A model generated the notes under the pieces. The model searched no databases. It was not told the origin of the DNA and saw nothing but the letters and a program-made list of their open reading frames with translations. Below, piece after piece: positions 40,083 through 48,796 of a stretch of DNA of 64,000 nt (positions are counted from its first letter, which is position 1; the number at the start of each line of letters is the position of its first letter). The translations under genes were made by a program, and so were the position numbers. The stretch comes from Winslowiella toletana (GTDB lineage Bacteria; Pseudomonadota; Gammaproteobacteria; Enterobacterales; Enterobacteriaceae), in the NCBI RefSeq assembly GCF_017875465.1, contig NZ_JAGGMQ010000001.1:5022001-5086000 (forward strand), read 5' to 3'.

Positions 40083-43000
40083 ATGGACTTTTCCCGCTTT
40101 TTTATCGACCGGCCAATCTTTGCGGCGGTGCTGTCGATCCTGATCTTTGTCACCGGATTAATCTCGATTCCGCTGTTGCCGATCAGTGAATATCCCGATG
40201 TGGTGCCACCGAGTGTACAGGTTCGCGCTGAATATCCGGGCGCCAACCCGAAAGTGATTGCCGAAACCGTGGCGACGCCACTGGAAGAAGCAATTAACGG
40301 CGTCGAAGGCATGATGTATATGAAATCGATCGCTGGTTCCGATGGCGTGATGGTGACCACGGTGACCTTCCGCCCGGGCACCGATGCTGACCAGGCTCAG
40401 GTGCAGGTGCAGAACCGCGTGGCGCAAGCCGAGGCGCGACTGCCGGAAGATGTGCGCCGCCTTGGCGTCACGACCCAGAAGCAGTCATCGACCATGACTC
40501 TGGTCGTTCATCTCTCCTCGCCTTCCGGGAAGTATGACTCGCTGTATCTGCGCAACTACGCCACGCTGAAGGTGAAAGATGAGTTAGCCCGTTTGCCGGG
40601 CGTCGGGCAAATCCAGATTTTCGGTGCCGGCGAATATGCGATGCGCGTGTGGCTGGACCCGAATAAGGTGGCGTCGCGCGGTCTGACCGCCTCCGATGTG
40701 GTGACCGCCATGCAGGAGCAGAATGTGCAGGTGTCCGCCGGGCAGCTGGGCGCTGAGCCGATGCCTAATCAGAGTGATTTCCTGCTGTCGATTAACGCGC
40801 AGGGCCGTCTGCAGGATGAAGAGCAGTTTGGCAATATCATCCTGAAAACCACCGACGATGGTTCAATTGTGCGGTTGCGCGATGTGGCCCGTATCGAAAT
40901 GGGATCCGGCAGTTATGCGTTGCGTTCGCAGCTGAACAATGAGGATGCTGTTGGTATCGGTATCTTCCAGGCGCCAGGCGCCAACGCTATCGATCTTTCC
41001 AATGCGGTACGTAGCAAAATGGATGAACTGGCGACCCGCTTCCCTGAAGGTATGCAGTGGCAGGCGCCTTACGATCCAACGGTATTTGTTCGTGACTCGA
41101 TAAAAGCGGTGGTGCAGACCCTGCTGGAAGCGGTATTACTGGTAGTACTGGTGGTGATTCTGTTTCTGCAAACCTGGCGCGCCTCGATTATTCCGTTACT
41201 GGCCGTACCGGTATCGGTAATTGGTACTTTTAGCGTGCTCTATCTGCTCGGCTTCTCGCTGAATACCCTGAGTCTGTTTGGTCTGGTGCTGGCAATAGGG
41301 ATTGTGGTGGATGACGCCATTGTGGTAGTGGAGAACGTCGAGAGGAATATTCAGGAAGGCCTGACGCCGCTCGCCGCAGCTCATCAGGCGATGCGCGAAG
41401 TATCCGGACCAATTATCGCCATTGCGCTGGTGCTCTGTGCGGTGTTTGTGCCGATGGCATTCCTTTCTGGCGTTACTGGACAGTTTTACAAACAGTTTGC
41501 CGTCACCATTGCCATCTCTACGGTGATCTCGGCGATTAACTCGCTAACCTTATCCCCGGCGCTGGCGGCGCTGTTACTGAAACCGCATGATGCCAGTAAA
41601 GATCTGCCAACGCGTATAATCGATCGTCTGTTCGGCTGGCTGTTCCGCCCGTTCAACCGCTTTTTCAACAGCAGCTCGGCTGCTTACCAGCATAAGGTAT
41701 CGCAGATCCTCGGACGCCGCGGCGCAGTATTTGCCGTCTATCTGCTGTTGCTGGTCGGCGCTGGCGTTATGTTTAAAGCGGTGCCGGGCGGCTTTATCCC
41801 TACTCAGGATAAGCTGTATCTGATTGGTGGCGTTAAGATGCCGGAAGGTTCGTCGCTGGCGCGTACCGATGCGATGGTTCGTCTGATTAGCAAAATAGGG
41901 ATGGAGACTGAAGGCGTATCTTATGCCGTCTCTTTCCCGGGGCTGAATGCCCTGCAGTTTACTAATACGCCGAATACCGGGACGGTGTTTTTTGTTCTGA
42001 AACCGATTGAGCAGCGCAAGCATAACGCGGCGGAAATTAACGCCGAGATTAATGCTAAAATCAGCCAAATCCAGCAGGGTTTCGCTTTCTCCATTTTGCC
42101 ACCGCCGATCCTCGGCCTTGGTCAGGGTTCTGGTTATTCGCTGTATGTGCAGGATCGTGACGGACTGGGCTATGGCGCGCTGCAAACCGCCGTCAACACC
42201 CTTTCTGGCGCCATTATGCAGACACCGGGCATGCACTTCCCGATCTCCACGTACCAGGCCAATGTGCCGCAGCTGGATGCGCAGATCGATCGTGATAAAG
42301 CCAAATCGCAAGGTGTGCCGCTAAATGAGCTGTTCAGCACGTTGCAGACCTATCTCGGCTCGTCGTACGTTAACGACTTCAACCGCTTTGGCCGCACGTG
42401 GAAAGTGATGGCGCAGGCTGACGGCCAGTTCCGTGACAGCGTGGAAGATATTGCCAGTCTGCGCACCCGTAACGATCAGGGCGAGATGGTGCCGATTGGC
42501 AGTATGGTTCATATCACCACCACCTATGGCCCGGACCCGGTGATTCGTTATAACGGCTATCCTGCGGCCGATCTGATTGGCGATGCCGATCCGCGGGTGC
42601 TGTCATCCGGAGAAGCGATGGCGAAAGTCAGCGGTATGGCGGCAAGCCTGTTGCCCAATGGTATGAATATCGAATGGACCGATCTGAGCTATCAGCAGTC
42701 AACCCAGGGCAATGCCGCGCTGATTGTCTTCCCGGTAGCGGTGCTGCTGGCGTTCCTGGTGCTGGCGGCGCTGTATGAGAGCTGGACATTGCCGCTGGCA
42801 GTGATACTGATTGTGCCGATGACCATGCTGTCAGCGCTGTTTGGCGTCTGGCTGACCGGAGGCGATAACAATGTGTTTGTGCAGGTAGGACTGGTGGTGC
42901 TGATGGGACTGGCATGTAAGAACGCCATTCTTATTGTTGAATTTGCCCGCGAGCTGGAGTTGCAAGGTAAAGGCATTGTCGAGGCGGCGCTGGAGGCTTG

Positions 43001-43235
43001 TCACCTGCGTCTGCGCCCTATCGTGATGACCTCAATTGCCTTTATCGCCGGTACCATTCCGCTGATTCTTGGCCATGGTGCCGGTGCGGAAGTCCGTGGC
43101 GTTACGGGGATTACGGTGTTCTCCGGCATGCTGGGCGTGACGCTGTTTGGTCTGTTCCTGACGCCGGTATTCTATGTCGCACTGCGCAAAATGGTTTCGC
43201 GTAACAAGGTGGTTGCCGAAACTCAAACGGCCTGA
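40083..43235 (+). CDS. oqxB: RND multidrug efflux pump OqxB
   Basis: A 1050-aa HAE1-type RND transporter, the same length as Klebsiella OqxB and nearly colinear with it from 'MDFSRFFIDRPIFAAVLSIL' to the end. Seen: the proton-relay helix with two Asp residues ('AIGIVVDDAIVVVENV', ~405-420), Lys/Thr helices ('GLACKNAILIVEFA', ~940), twelve membrane segments and two large periplasmic loops. OqxAB exports quinolones, quinoxalines, chloramphenicol and other compounds by proton exchange. No disruption. It is followed by a strong terminator. Confidence 0.96.
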   Translation: MDFSRFFIDRPIFAAVLSILIFVTGLISIPLLPISEYPDVVPPSVQVRAEYPGANPKVIAETVATPLEEAINGVEGMMYMKSIAGSDGVMVTTVTFRPGTDADQAQVQVQNRVAQAEARLPEDVRRLGVTTQKQSSTMTLVVHLSSPSGKYDSLYLRNYATLKVKDELARLPGVGQIQIFGAGEYAMRVWLDPNKVASRGLTASDVVTAMQEQNVQVSAGQLGAEPMPNQSDFLLSINAQGRLQDEEQFGNIILKTTDDGSIVRLRDVARIEMGSGSYALRSQLNNEDAVGIGIFQAPGANAIDLSNAVRSKMDELATRFPEGMQWQAPYDPTVFVRDSIKAVVQTLLEAVLLVVLVVILFLQTWRASIIPLLAVPVSVIGTFSVLYLLGFSLNTLSLFGLVLAIGIVVDDAIVVVENVERNIQEGLTPLAAAHQAMREVSGPIIAIALVLCAVFVPMAFLSGVTGQFYKQFAVTIAISTVISAINSLTLSPALAALLLKPHDASKDLPTRIIDRLFGWLFRPFNRFFNSSSAAYQHKVSQILGRRGAVFAVYLLLLVGAGVMFKAVPGGFIPTQDKLYLIGGVKMPEGSSLARTDAMVRLISKIGMETEGVSYAVSFPGLNALQFTNTPNTGTVFFVLKPIEQRKHNAAEINAEINAKISQIQQGFAFSILPPPILGLGQGSGYSLYVQDRDGLGYGALQTAVNTLSGAIMQTPGMHFPISTYQANVPQLDAQIDRDKAKSQGVPLNELFSTLQTYLGSSYVNDFNRFGRTWKVMAQADGQFRDSVEDIASLRTRNDQGEMVPIGSMVHITTTYGPDPVIRYNGYPAADLIGDADPRVLSSGEAMAKVSGMAASLLPNGMNIEWTDLSYQQSTQGNAALIVFPVAVLLAFLVLAALYESWTLPLAVILIVPMTMLSALFGVWLTGGDNNVFVQVGLVVLMGLACKNAILIVEFARELELQGKGIVEAALEACHLRLRPIVMTSIAFIAGTIPLILGHGAGAEVRGVTGITVFSGMLGVTLFGLFLTPVFYVALRKMVSRNKVVAETQTA

Positions 43236-43262
43236 TGCGTTCGCAGGCTGAAATAAGGTAGC

Positions 43263-43294
43263 AATAAATAAGGCCCGTGAGGGCCTTATTTATT
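43263..43294. terminator. Bidirectional terminator after oqxB
   Basis: Perfect 14-bp inverted repeat AATAAATAAGGCCC / GGGCCTTATTTATT with a 4-base GTGA loop. A/T runs on both sides let it act for oqxB (+) and for the small minus-strand gene ending at 43298. Confidence 0.92.
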
Positions 43295-43297
43295 TTA

Positions 43298-43516
43298 TTA
43301 CCAGAGTGAACCAGGGGTACGCGGAGGCTCTGGTGTGGGTTGATAGTTTTTACCCCGAACCAGCTTGCCATCTTTTCGCTCAAGCCACCCTGTTTCCAGC
43401 CAGTGCTCAACGGCTTCCTGTACAACAAGCTGCAAAATACGCCGTTTCTCTGGCGTTAGCGGATTAAAGTTCTGAACAGATGATGACATATCCCCTCCCA
43501 TCTCCACATAATCCAT
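43298..43516 (-). CDS. Hypothetical 72-aa protein
   Basis: A small soluble protein with no family that I recognise. ATG 43516 is chosen over the upstream frame because GGAGG lies 8 bases before it. Seen: 'LTPEKRRILQLVVQEAVEHWLETGWLERKDGKLVRGK' (in parts), a helix plus a charged hairpin that looks like a small winged or DNA/protein-binding unit, then a Pro-rich tail ending 'PGSLW'. It shares the oqxB terminator. It lies where oqxR directly follows oqxB in Klebsiella, so it is part of an insertion. Confidence 0.6.
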   Translation of the reverse strand: MDYVEMGGDMSSSVQNFNPLTPEKRRILQLVVQEAVEHWLETGWLERKDGKLVRGKNYQPTPEPPRTPGSLW

Positions 43517-43593
43517 TGTAGATCCTCCAGTCTGCCGGTATATGTTTATACGCAAACTTGCCATTTCTTTTTGCTTTCAAACCTGATAATTGA

Positions 43594-44070
43594 TTATACG
43601 TTTTTTAAATCTGTCACTCGGTTATCAGAATTCTGTGCTGCATAAAATAAATAACCACCAGGTTGTCGCGCCGTATAATGAAGTTTTATTATTCTGACAA
43701 CTTTCTTCAGCGTTAACGGAACAACGCCTGATAGTGATATATGCCGGAAGGAACCAAAGTTATCTATTCCATTGCCAATAATATCAAAGTAAAGCTCAAC
43801 CATACCATTTTCAGGAAAGCCGATGGCAGGCAAATCAATATGATACTGTTTTGTACGCATCTCCTCTACTGTAAGGATATCGTTAAACACCAGGATAAAT
43901 AATACATCTCCGACGTCAAAACTGGCTGTAATATAAGGTTTTCCATAATTAGAGTTGATCCTGAAACCACGCGGATAAGTTGTTTTCCCATACGTCACTT
44001 CTTCCATGAATTTATTACCTGAACTCACTTTCCTGTTCTGTTGTGATATTTGCGAGAGTGATTCAGACAA
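43594..44070 (-). CDS. Hypothetical 158-aa protein, AT-rich
   Basis: Not recognised. The protein starts with a polar lead ('SESLSQISQQNRKVSSGN') without signal peptide. It then reads as a beta-rich domain ('YITASFDVGDVLFILVFND', 'MVELYFDIIGNG', 'FRHISLSGVVPLTLKKVVRIIKLHY' in parts). Codon use and base composition are clearly more AT-rich than oqxB next to it, suggesting recent acquisition. The start could be ATG 44070 or the internal ATG near 44007 ('MEEVTYG'); neither ribosome site is strong. An immunity or effector role is possible but unsupported. Confidence 0.5.
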   Translation of the reverse strand: MSESLSQISQQNRKVSSGNKFMEEVTYGKTTYPRGFRINSNYGKPYITASFDVGDVLFILVFNDILTVEEMRTKQYHIDLPAIGFPENGMVELYFDIIGNGIDNFGSFRHISLSGVVPLTLKKVVRIIKLHYTARQPGGYLFYAAQNSDNRVTDLKNV

Positions 44071-44163
44071 AAAATAATCGATAACAAGGTATTCAGCTGC
44101 TTATGTGATATAAGCCGCAAAGGAAGAACGCCGGACGAAGCAAAAAAAGGATAACGCAGAGGA

Positions 44164-44195
44164 AACCGACCGTTACATTAACGGCCGGTTTTTTT
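44164..44195 (+). terminator. Hairpin with T-run overlapping the end of oqxR
   Basis: AACCGACCGTTA / TAACGGCCGGTT (one mismatch) with a 3-base loop, followed on the plus strand by seven T. The stem includes the oqxR stop codon. On the minus strand the T-tract is weak, so it would best stop plus-strand transcripts although no plus gene precedes it here. Confidence 0.6.
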
Positions 44196-44669
44196 GCACT
44201 CATGCAGTACGGCATCGGGCTCCAGCAGATCCATACAACCGCTGGTATCGCCCTCGCGTAATGCGGCTAAAGCATCGGCAACGGTACGACCCGCCAGCAC
44301 ATTCAGTGATGCCTGCTCAGCTTCATCAACAATCGATTTAAAATACCAGCAGGCATTGGCGCTGACCACGCAACGTGCGGCCACTTCCGGACGTGCCGCC
44401 CAGATACGCTTGTCTTCAATTACCGAGCTGTAAATATCGCGCAGGGTAATCTCTTCAGCCGGACGACCAAGATGTATTGAGCCGGTCCGGCCAAGAGTGG
44501 AAAGGATAATGCCATCGCGAGTCAGCGGTACCATCAGTTTCCGGATAAAGCTTGGGTTAGCTTCCAGACCATAGGCCAGAATGGCGCTGGTCGAACGTTT
44601 ACCCAGTTGCTCCGCCATCGCTACGCTGAGAACCATCTGCAAAGCTGTCGGGAAGCGATAATCTAACAT
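44178..44669 (-). CDS. oqxR: Rrf2-family repressor OqxR
   Basis: A 163-aa Rrf2-type winged-helix repressor. Seen: 'LDYRFPTALQMVLSVAMAEQ' at the start and the recognition region 'LEANPSFIRKLMVPLTRDGI', both typical of OqxR, then 'GRTGSIHLGRPAEEITLRDIY'. Cys residues follow at about 104 and 112 and near the C-terminus. OqxR represses rarA and oqxAB in Klebsiella. ATG 44669 is chosen over an open upstream frame because AGGATGACTGT precedes it. Here it is separated from oqxB by two extra genes. Confidence 0.85.
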   Translation of the reverse strand: MLDYRFPTALQMVLSVAMAEQLGKRSTSAILAYGLEANPSFIRKLMVPLTRDGIILSTLGRTGSIHLGRPAEEITLRDIYSSVIEDKRIWAARPEVAARCVVSANACWYFKSIVDEAEQASLNVLAGRTVADALAALREGDTSGCMDLLEPDAVLHECKKTGR

Positions 44670-45008
44670 ACAGTCATCCTGGTTCGGCGAATCTTCTTTT
44701 TGTTGGCGCCGTTGCTGTGAATAATCAATAAGCAATAATATAACAAACACAGTTGCTTTTTAGAAGTAAGCCCGGTTGCGCAAGGCACATATTCATCATT
44801 CTTACCCTCGCCCGCGGGCGCTGATTTACTGCCGTTCAATCCTGCAATCGCCACGCTGCTGCGCGCAACAGACTTAATTTACACTTAAAATTAACACCCT
44901 GCCCTGCTGCCGTTATGATTGTTGATTGCGGTCAATATTCAAACGATTTATGCGCGTATATTGTGCGCACCTTCACCAGTAAACAGCTATAAAAGGCATA
45001 AAAATAAG
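44670..45008. other. Intergenic region between oqxR and a small membrane protein
   Basis: 339 bases without a supported gene. It should contain the oqxR promoter and that of the plus-strand gene at 45009. No repeat or hairpin of note is seen. Confidence 0.4.
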
Positions 45009-45290
45009 ATGAAATCCGCAAAATCACTCTTTACCGCAGTTTCAGCCTGCGTACTCGCTTTAGCCGCCCTGATTATCTGTGGTGGCGCGGTTTACCAACG
45101 CCTTATCAGCGGCGCAACGCTGTCATGGGCGCAAGCGCTAAACAACCATTTCCATTGGGGGATGGCGTTTGTGGTGCTGTATGGCGTCAGTATTGCCTTT
45201 AGCTTATTGATCGCCAGAGCATTTTTTGCCGAATCGCTTATCAGCAGCTCACGACGTGCCGAGTCTGCCGCTCTGCTGGAAAGCGAGTAA
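45009..45290 (+). CDS. Small two-helix membrane protein, unknown
   Basis: A 93-aa protein with two hydrophobic helices (about residues 8-28 'TAVSACVLALAALIICGG' and 50-72 'WGMAFVVLYGVSIAFSLLIA') and a Ser/Glu-rich cytoplasmic tail. No family recognised. ATG 45009 is used; AAAAGG lies rather far upstream, so the start is not certain. Its stop is 4 bases before the end of the convergent GST-like gene. Confidence 0.6.
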   Translation: MKSAKSLFTAVSACVLALAALIICGGAVYQRLISGATLSWAQALNNHFHWGMAFVVLYGVSIAFSLLIARAFFAESLISSSRRAESAALLESE

Positions 45291-45294
45291 CGGT

Positions 45295-45654
45295 TTACAA
45301 TTTATTGCGATCAATTATTGGCTTAATATTGTCCAGTTCACGCACCTGCCGCGCAATGGCCATAATTTTTGGCGTATGTTGAGCAAACCATGCCTGTCGT
45401 GGTCGCCAGGCGATCATCACCGCCAGATAAGCATCCAGTAACGAAATCTCGCGACCAAATAAGTACGGCCCCGGCGGCGTAATCTGACTTTCCAGCCAGA
45501 GCCATAACTGCTGGCGATAACGTTCCGGCAATTCAAAGCCATTGACATCGATAAACTGATAAGGCTCCCCCGCCAGGGTATAGATGATTTCGATAATCGC
45601 TGAACCACACCCTGTGGCGCCATATAACTGCGTAATAGCTTGTTTATCATTCAT
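45295..45654 (-). pseudogene. Glutathione S-transferase with large internal deletion
   Basis: Only 119 codons remain of what is normally ~200. The first ~38 residues are the beta1-alpha1-beta2 start of a GST thioredoxin domain ('QLYGATGCGSAIIEIIY', 'YQFIDVNGFE'). The frame then continues directly with the C-terminal helical domain ('RYRQQLWLWLESQI', 'ISLLDAYLAVMIAWRPR'). The rest of the thioredoxin fold (beta3, beta4 and the cis-Pro region) and the first domain-2 helix are absent. The junction is in frame, and the ribosome site (GAGGAGTAAT) is intact, so a short protein may still be made. It should lack glutathione binding. Alternatively a functional short derivative, less likely. Confidence 0.75.
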
Positions 45655-45730
45655 ATTACTCCTCAGTAAAAGTTATACTCTTTTTCAGCGCAATCTCTGT
45701 GTACAGACGGCATCACTGAAACAGGTGTCG

Positions 45731-46849
45731 TTACTCCTGCTCGCGAAAAAAAACGCTATGCCCCTGATCCTCGTTATAAATTTTGATTTTTCTCGCTGTA
45801 AAGCGTGTAATTAGTTTGTTTTTTTCTTCTGCTGTGAGTGTCAGTTTTTTAACTTTTTTAGCATTAAAAATTTCAGTGACATTCACATCAGAAGCGAGAA
45901 GAGTTTCGGTTAAAAGCGGATCTGCATTTTGCGTTACTTTATTAACGATTAAATGATTAAATGCCTCTTCTGTGCGAACTATAATTTTCAATTTTCGTTT
46001 TAATTCCTTTTCCTCTGAAAGAGTAAGATTTCTTGCATTTTCAATAACTTTTTGAACATACTTCATATCTGCTTTACAACCTCTCTCTGTCAATTTCAGC
46101 AGCGCAGATTCTGCATTTTCAAAAGCCTTTTGAACCAGGATTTCTCGTTTTTTCACCTTCGATTCAACCGCCTGTCTGAACTGCTCTGCATCTGCTGTAT
46201 TTCGCGGCTGGAGTGGTCTGTCGATGGGGGCCTGGTTATCCGTTATAACCTGATGCAAAGTACCCGGTTCCAGAGCGCGGATTTCATTTAAAAATTCCCG
46301 ACTCCTAATTGCTAACCGCAGACGGCTCCCGGTATCTATAGCAACCAGTGCATGTAATACACTACAATTATTATTTTTCTCCTGATACTCTGTACCATCA
46401 GGGGTTAAGGATTCTTTAAGCGCTTTTACCCATTCGTTATGGCTAAAAGTCTGTTCCGCATATTGTTTATCTATTGCCGACATAAAAGCATTTTTGTTTT
46501 TTACATCTGCAAGGCTAAATATTGGAGAGAAATCACCAACTGCCGTTTTTTTAGTAAGTATTGCATCAGCTATTGTTTTCAGTGAAGCTTCTTGCATCTC
46601 TCTCAATGCCCTATTTTTAGGACGCGAAGGATAATCATCAAGGACATATTTTAATTTATCGACCATCGAATAACTTTTAGATGCTTCCATTAGAGATGGC
46701 GGCACGCGGTGATATGTTCGACTTAAGTGAAATGTCAGTGCTTGTGGTGTGTTAATTATCTTTTCAATATTCAAGGGAGTTTCTCCCCTTGTCTCATAAT
46801 GACTGTCCTTTTTCGATGAAGTAGTTTCTTGTAAAGCATCTATATTCAT
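45731..46849 (-). CDS. Unknown AT-rich 372-aa protein, candidate effector
   Basis: No family recognised. ATG 46849 follows AAGGAGATACTCCG. The protein is hydrophilic and Lys/Glu/Asn-rich, mostly helical, with no signal peptide or membrane helix. The N-terminal ~30 residues are Ser/Thr-rich and poor in hydrophobics ('NIDALQETTSSKKDSHYETR'), a composition seen in type III secreted proteins. A likely coiled-coil region spans ~215-300. Base composition is much more AT-rich than neighbouring core genes, a sign of transfer. It sits alone in an accessory stretch between a broken GST and a gene remnant. Effector status is inference; no enzymatic motif is visible. Confidence 0.6.
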   Translation of the reverse strand: MNIDALQETTSSKKDSHYETRGETPLNIEKIINTPQALTFHLSRTYHRVPPSLMEASKSYSMVDKLKYVLDDYPSRPKNRALREMQEASLKTIADAILTKKTAVGDFSPIFSLADVKNKNAFMSAIDKQYAEQTFSHNEWVKALKESLTPDGTEYQEKNNNCSVLHALVAIDTGSRLRLAIRSREFLNEIRALEPGTLHQVITDNQAPIDRPLQPRNTADAEQFRQAVESKVKKREILVQKAFENAESALLKLTERGCKADMKYVQKVIENARNLTLSEEKELKRKLKIIVRTEEAFNHLIVNKVTQNADPLLTETLLASDVNVTEIFNAKKVKKLTLTAEEKNKLITRFTARKIKIYNEDQGHSVFFREQE

Positions 46850-47157
46850 CGGAGTATCTCCTTTATATAATTAAAAAAGATAATTAATTTATATTTAAAC
46901 GATATTAACAACATAAATAACGGGTTTTTACTAAAAGTAACTTTATCGTATCAGTAATATGCATCGTGAAATGAGATACTGCCATCAAAATAAGACCATC
47001 GGCGATGGGTAGTGACTTAGCAGGTAGAGTGCGTCATAGCTCAGTCACCTTGTAGCCCTATGCCGGATTGAAAAATACCCGCTTACCATTCCCTTCCAGC
47101 AAATCGCGTTTGCCGTCTACAGTTAAGTCAATGTCCACCCAACTGACACCACGATAA
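46850..47157. other. Intergenic region between accessory gene and DUF1345 gene
   Basis: 308 bases; the left two-thirds are AT-rich and hold the promoter of the minus-strand gene at 46849. The right end contains the minus-strand gene remnant described separately. Nothing else is seen. Confidence 0.4.
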
Positions 47158-47175
47158 ATGAAGCTGTTGCCCCCC
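47058..47175 (-). pseudogene. C-terminal fragment of an unidentified gene
   Basis: On the minus strand an open frame of about 38 codons ends at a TAG (47058-47060) and reads like real protein: 'NSFIYRGVSWVDIDL', 'TVDGKRDLLEG', 'KRVFFNPA'. It is closed upstream by a stop near 47179, inside the start of the plus-strand DUF1345 gene, and has no start signal. Probably the tail of a gene lost by deletion. Family not recognised. Confidence 0.4.
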
Positions 47176-47823
47176 TTTAAGCACTATTATCGGGCACGTC
47201 CCCGACTGCTGGTCGCCCTGCTGGTGGCCATCGTCAGCTTTTTCTTTTTGCCTGCCAGTCAGCCACTTGAGCAGCGGCTATTAATCAGCTGGAACCTGCT
47301 GGCCTGGTTATATCTGTTTTCTCTCTGGTGGATGATGATGAAAACGCCCGCAGCGGGGATAGCGCAGATTGCCCGCGCCGAGGACGAAAGCGCCGCTACG
47401 GTGCTGGCGCTGGTTTGTATTACCTGTCTGGTGAGTATTCTGGCCATTCTGCTGGAACTGGGAGCGGTAAAACATCTTTCGGGGACGGAGAGGGCTCAGC
47501 ATATTGCTCTTACCGTCACCACGCTGATGGTTTCCTGGTCTTTACTGCCTACCACTTTCGCCATGCACTACGCACATATGTACTATCTGGTCGGTGATAC
47601 AGCGAAAAAAACGCTGCTGTTCCCCGACAAACTTCCCGATCCAGGCTACTGGGATTTTTTATACTTCTCTTTCACCATCGCCGTAGCGGCGCAAACCGCT
47701 GATGTGGCCACCGGCAGCACCGCGACCCGACGTATTACCTTATTACAGGCGGTGTTGTCGTTTATTTTTAATCTGGCGATTCTGGGGCTTTCAATTAATG
47801 TCGGCGCGGGCTTGCTGAGCTGA
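47158..47823 (+). CDS. DUF1345 family membrane protein
   Basis: A 221-aa inner-membrane protein with five predicted helices (about residues 16-35, 42-60, 80-100, 113-133, 196-218). It contains the DUF1345 hallmark 'FLYFSFTIAVAAQTADVATGS' after 'DFLYF'-like entry, and 'TTFAMHYAHMYY'. Function unknown. ATG 47158 gives the usual N-terminus 'MKLLPPFKHYYRARPR', but the ribosome site is weak. It ends directly beside the convergent XRE regulator gene. Confidence 0.85.
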   Translation: MKLLPPFKHYYRARPRLLVALLVAIVSFFFLPASQPLEQRLLISWNLLAWLYLFSLWWMMMKTPAAGIAQIARAEDESAATVLALVCITCLVSILAILLELGAVKHLSGTERAQHIALTVTTLMVSWSLLPTTFAMHYAHMYYLVGDTAKKTLLFPDKLPDPGYWDFLYFSFTIAVAAQTADVATGSTATRRITLLQAVLSFIFNLAILGLSINVGAGLLS

Positions 47824-48678
47824 TCAGGCTGTCAGTTTTGTCAGTGCGGCGGCGCTGAGCTCGTCATCAGGTACATACACCAGCAGACGATCGCCATTAC
47901 GCGGTGTCGACCACCAGTTATTCTGCCGTAGCGCCATTTTGCCGACTTCCGGGCGCCAGAAATGTTTGATCCGATTGTCAAACCCTTTCAGTTCATAGCG
48001 CTGCCAGGTCTGACGGAACTCTGACGAACTGGCCATCAGCCGCGCCAGCATCTCTTCCCACGCCGGATCGCCCAGATGCTCCCCCATCTGGGCGCGAAAC
48101 AGCGCCACCATATGCGGCATCACTTCGTCCCAGTCAGCCATCGTGTCACGCCACGCCTGGTTGTTAAACGCCAGCCAGATACAGTTACGCTCTTCCGTCG
48201 GGATGGTGCTTAAATCAATGCCCATCAAACGGCACCAGGCGCGATTATACGCAAGAATATCAAAGCGCTGGTTTTCAATAATTGCGGGTAACGGATCGAG
48301 GGCATCCAGCATGATCTGGCTATGCGCCGAAACTTTAGCGCAGGCCTTAGCGGCGGCAAGCGTCGGATGCTGGTAGCCCGCCAGACGCAACAGATGACCG
48401 GTTTCGGTTTCGTTACACTGTAACGCCAGTGCTATTGCCGCCAGGGTTTTCGCCGATGCTTTAATATCACGTCCCTGTTCCAGCCAGGTGTACCAGGTCA
48501 CCCCTACATCGGCCAGCTGCGCTACCTCTTCACGCCGTAATCCCGGGGTACGACGGTTACGCATCCGTGGTAATCCAAGGCGACCAGGATCGAGACTTTC
48601 GCGACGCTGACGCAAAAATGCGCCGAGCTGCAGCCGGTTACTTTTTTCCGTCAGAGAAAAGTCACTGATTAACGACAT
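47824..48678 (-). CDS. XRE-family regulator with MmyB-like ligand domain
   Basis: A 284-aa regulator. N-terminal helix-turn-helix preceded by the typical 'LGAFLRQRRESLDPGRLGLP' and 'RRTPGLRREEVAQLADVGVTWYTWLEQGRDI' (in parts) of this group. The C-terminal ~180 residues match the MmyB-like/PAS-like ligand-binding domain ('QRFDILAYNRAWCRLMGID', 'RLLVYVPDD'). It is divergent from a DHA2-type efflux transporter gene 118 bp away, the usual pairing, so it probably controls that transporter. Confidence 0.9.
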   Translation of the reverse strand: MSLISDFSLTEKSNRLQLGAFLRQRRESLDPGRLGLPRMRNRRTPGLRREEVAQLADVGVTWYTWLEQGRDIKASAKTLAAIALALQCNETETGHLLRLAGYQHPTLAAAKACAKVSAHSQIMLDALDPLPAIIENQRFDILAYNRAWCRLMGIDLSTIPTEERNCIWLAFNNQAWRDTMADWDEVMPHMVALFRAQMGEHLGDPAWEEMLARLMASSSEFRQTWQRYELKGFDNRIKHFWRPEVGKMALRQNNWWSTPRNGDRLLVYVPDDELSAAALTKLTA

Positions 48679-48796
48679 TCGCAGGTGCTCCGTAGTCAGG
48701 CAGGTAGTATTTATACCATGATAAGCAAGAACTGGTACCCGTTTAAAAGATATCTGATGCTATGCCCCATCATCATTAAATACAAGGTTAAGCATC

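Noticed and set aside
41574..42311. Open frame of 245 codons on the minus strand
   Set aside because: Antisense to oqxB, no start signal and no known motif.
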